Origin: Pseudomonadota bacterium
GTDB lineage: Bacteria > Pseudomonadota > Gammaproteobacteria > Burkholderiales > SG8-39
Length of the DNA: 64,000 nt
Assembly (NCBI GenBank): GCA_021811085.1
Contig: JAJZPQ010000005.1
Coordinates: 1 to 64,000 of the forward strand
Direction: 5' to 3'
The first letter of the stretch is position 1, and each line of letters begins with the position of its first letter. This document shows positions 62,970 through 64,000 of the stretch, piece by piece. Under the pieces are notes generated by a model. That model did not search any database and was not told where the DNA came from. It worked only from the letters and a program-made list of their open reading frames with translations. The position numbers were made by a program, and so were the translations under genes.

Positions 62970-64000
62970 ATGGAACTGCCAAGTACGTCCAACCGGCGTG
63001 AGAACCTGAGCCCGGGCGCGCGCGCGCTGCTCGCGCTTCTTCGGCCTGCTGGTGGGGCAGCGGCCGCCCGGGTGCAGGAATTTCCGCCGCAGGTCTGGAA
63101 TGAAATTCTCGAGCTGGCGCAACGGCACGGCGTCGCGCCGCTGCTAGATCGCGCCCTGCAGTCGGCTGCCGCGCCCGCCGCGTTCCCGCAGCGAGTGCGC
63201 ACGCGCCTCGCGGAAGAGCGCCGCGCGACCGCGCTCGTCAATCTGCGCAATCTAGGCGAATTCCGGCGCATCGCGCAGGCGCTGCGCGAGCGGGACATTC
63301 CGGTCATTGCGCTCAAGGGACTGCACCTCGCCGAGCTCGTGTACCGCGATATCAGCCTGCGGCCGATGATCGATGTGGATCTTCTGGTATCGCGCTCGCA
63401 GCGCGAGCAGGCGATTGCGGTTTTGCGCCGCCACGGTTATGGTTGCGAAGAGGAAACCCTGGAGTACGCTTTCCAGGAACGCCGGCCCGACGCCGCCGAA
63501 GCGATGCTCGACGGAAAATACCATGTCGGTCTGATCCATCGCCAAGCCGGCACCGTGGTCGAAATACACTGGACGCTGGACGATCCGCTCCACCCCTACG
63601 GTCCGCCGTTGGCGGACATCTGGCGCAGCGCCGTTTCGGCTCGCCTCGGCGACGCCGAAACGCTCATCATGTCGCCGGAGTTCCTGCTGTTGCACGTTTG
63701 CGCACACCTTGCCTACAACCATATTTTTGCGTTCAGCCTGCGCGCGCTATGCGACATCGCCGAGATCGTGCGCGCGCATCCCGAGCTCGATTGGACTGTG
63801 GTGGTTAACCAGGGTCGGCGCCACGGCTGGAGGATTGGTGTCGCGGCGGCCTTGCGGCTCGCGCGGGACCACCTCGGTGTACAGATATCCGCGGATGCGC
63901 TCGCGGCACTTGGCGGCAATGCGCTCGATGCCGGACTGCTCGCCGAGGCGCTGGTGCATCTGGTCGCTCTTGCCGAGATTCCGGACGAAATGCGCGCCGC
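62970..64000 (+). CDS. Nucleotidyltransferase-family protein (NTP_transf_5 type), cut by the window end
   Basis: An open frame from ATG 62970 runs to the last base without a stop, giving at least 343 residues. It contains the family signature VIALKGLHLAELVY followed by ISLRPMIDVDLLV, in which the Asp-x-Asp pair of the polymerase-beta fold is visible. Helical segments MSPEFLLLHVCAHLAYNHIF and ALCDIAEIVRAHPELDW follow, as in PF14907 proteins. No substrate is known for this group; members are often near surface polysaccharide, asparagine-synthase-like or peptide-modification genes. It is divergent from cysC with a 183-base spacer. Confidence 0.8.
   Translation, partial: MELPSTSNRRENLSPGARALLALLRPAGGAAAARVQEFPPQVWNEILELAQRHGVAPLLDRALQSAAAPAAFPQRVRTRLAEERRATALVNLRNLGEFRRIAQALRERDIPVIALKGLHLAELVYRDISLRPMIDVDLLVSRSQREQAIAVLRRHGYGCEEETLEYAFQERRPDAAEAMLDGKYHVGLIHRQAGTVVEIHWTLDDPLHPYGPPLADIWRSAVSARLGDAETLIMSPEFLLLHVCAHLAYNHIFAFSLRALCDIAEIVRAHPELDWTVVVNQGRRHGWRIGVAAALRLARDHLGVQISADALAALGGNALDAGLLAEALVHLVALAEIPDEMRA

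Overview
This is a GC-rich, gene-dense stretch of a Gram-negative chromosome. Tripartite tricarboxylate transporters with Bug-type binding proteins, a CusCBA-type RND system, RlmJ/RsmE/NudC and a cbb operon in Cupriavidus-like order point to a betaproteobacterium, probably Burkholderiales or a relative (an inference from gene content only). The cbb genes imply a capacity for autotrophic CO2 fixation. I recognised no rRNA, tRNA, CRISPR array or insertion sequence.

Layout. 1-6426: a copper/silver efflux set: the tail of a CusF-like protein, an outer-membrane TolC-family protein, a CusB-like adaptor carrying two metal-binding repeats and a fused CusF domain, and CusA. 6436-18158 (minus): one long run that reads from a GntR/FadR-type regulator through a sugar ABC transporter, an SDR, an IlvD/Edd dehydratase and a UxaA-type dehydratase to a DUF4189 protein, RsmE and a YihY membrane protein. 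Diverging from it (18378-21510, plus) are a second SDR, a fumarylacetoacetase-family hydrolase and D-amino-acid dehydrogenase. Together the dehydratases, SDRs and hydrolase look like a non-phosphorylative sugar or sugar-acid pathway. 21501-23231 (minus): NudC and a 3-hydroxyacid dehydrogenase.

23290-33472: cbbR divergent from cbbL-S-Y-F-P-T-gap-pgk, a nearly complete Calvin cycle operon. The RuBisCO is form IA (green type), but the gene order resembles that around form IC enzymes and no activase gene is present. 33607-38855: a decayed type I restriction island (a Fic-like tail, an AlbA_2 protein, a frameshifted hsdR and a YgjP-like metallopeptidase) with no hsdM or hsdS, placed directly after pgk.

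39041-52420: a dicarboxylate/organosulfonate region. A GntR/HutC regulator and a succinate-dehydrogenase-like flavoprotein (minus) diverge from suyA-suyB, slcC and comC homologues (sulfolactate sulfo-lyase and the two sulfolactate dehydrogenases). A complete TctB-A-C transporter follows, then an SDH-like iron-sulfur subunit, two small cytochrome-b-like anchors, a further Bug binding protein and a two-subunit class I fumarase/tartrate dehydratase. The co-location of a split SDH-like complex and fumarase with a sulfolactate module is the most interesting feature of the window.

52427-64000: DAHP synthase, a MazG-like pyrophosphohydrolase, RlmJ, a CDF metal exporter, a Gfo/Idh/MocA oxidoreductase, a large GNAT-like protein of unknown function, a strongly structured intergenic region with several hairpins, a TPP-dependent enzyme, an ABC exporter, APS kinase and a nucleotidyltransferase-family protein cut by the window end.
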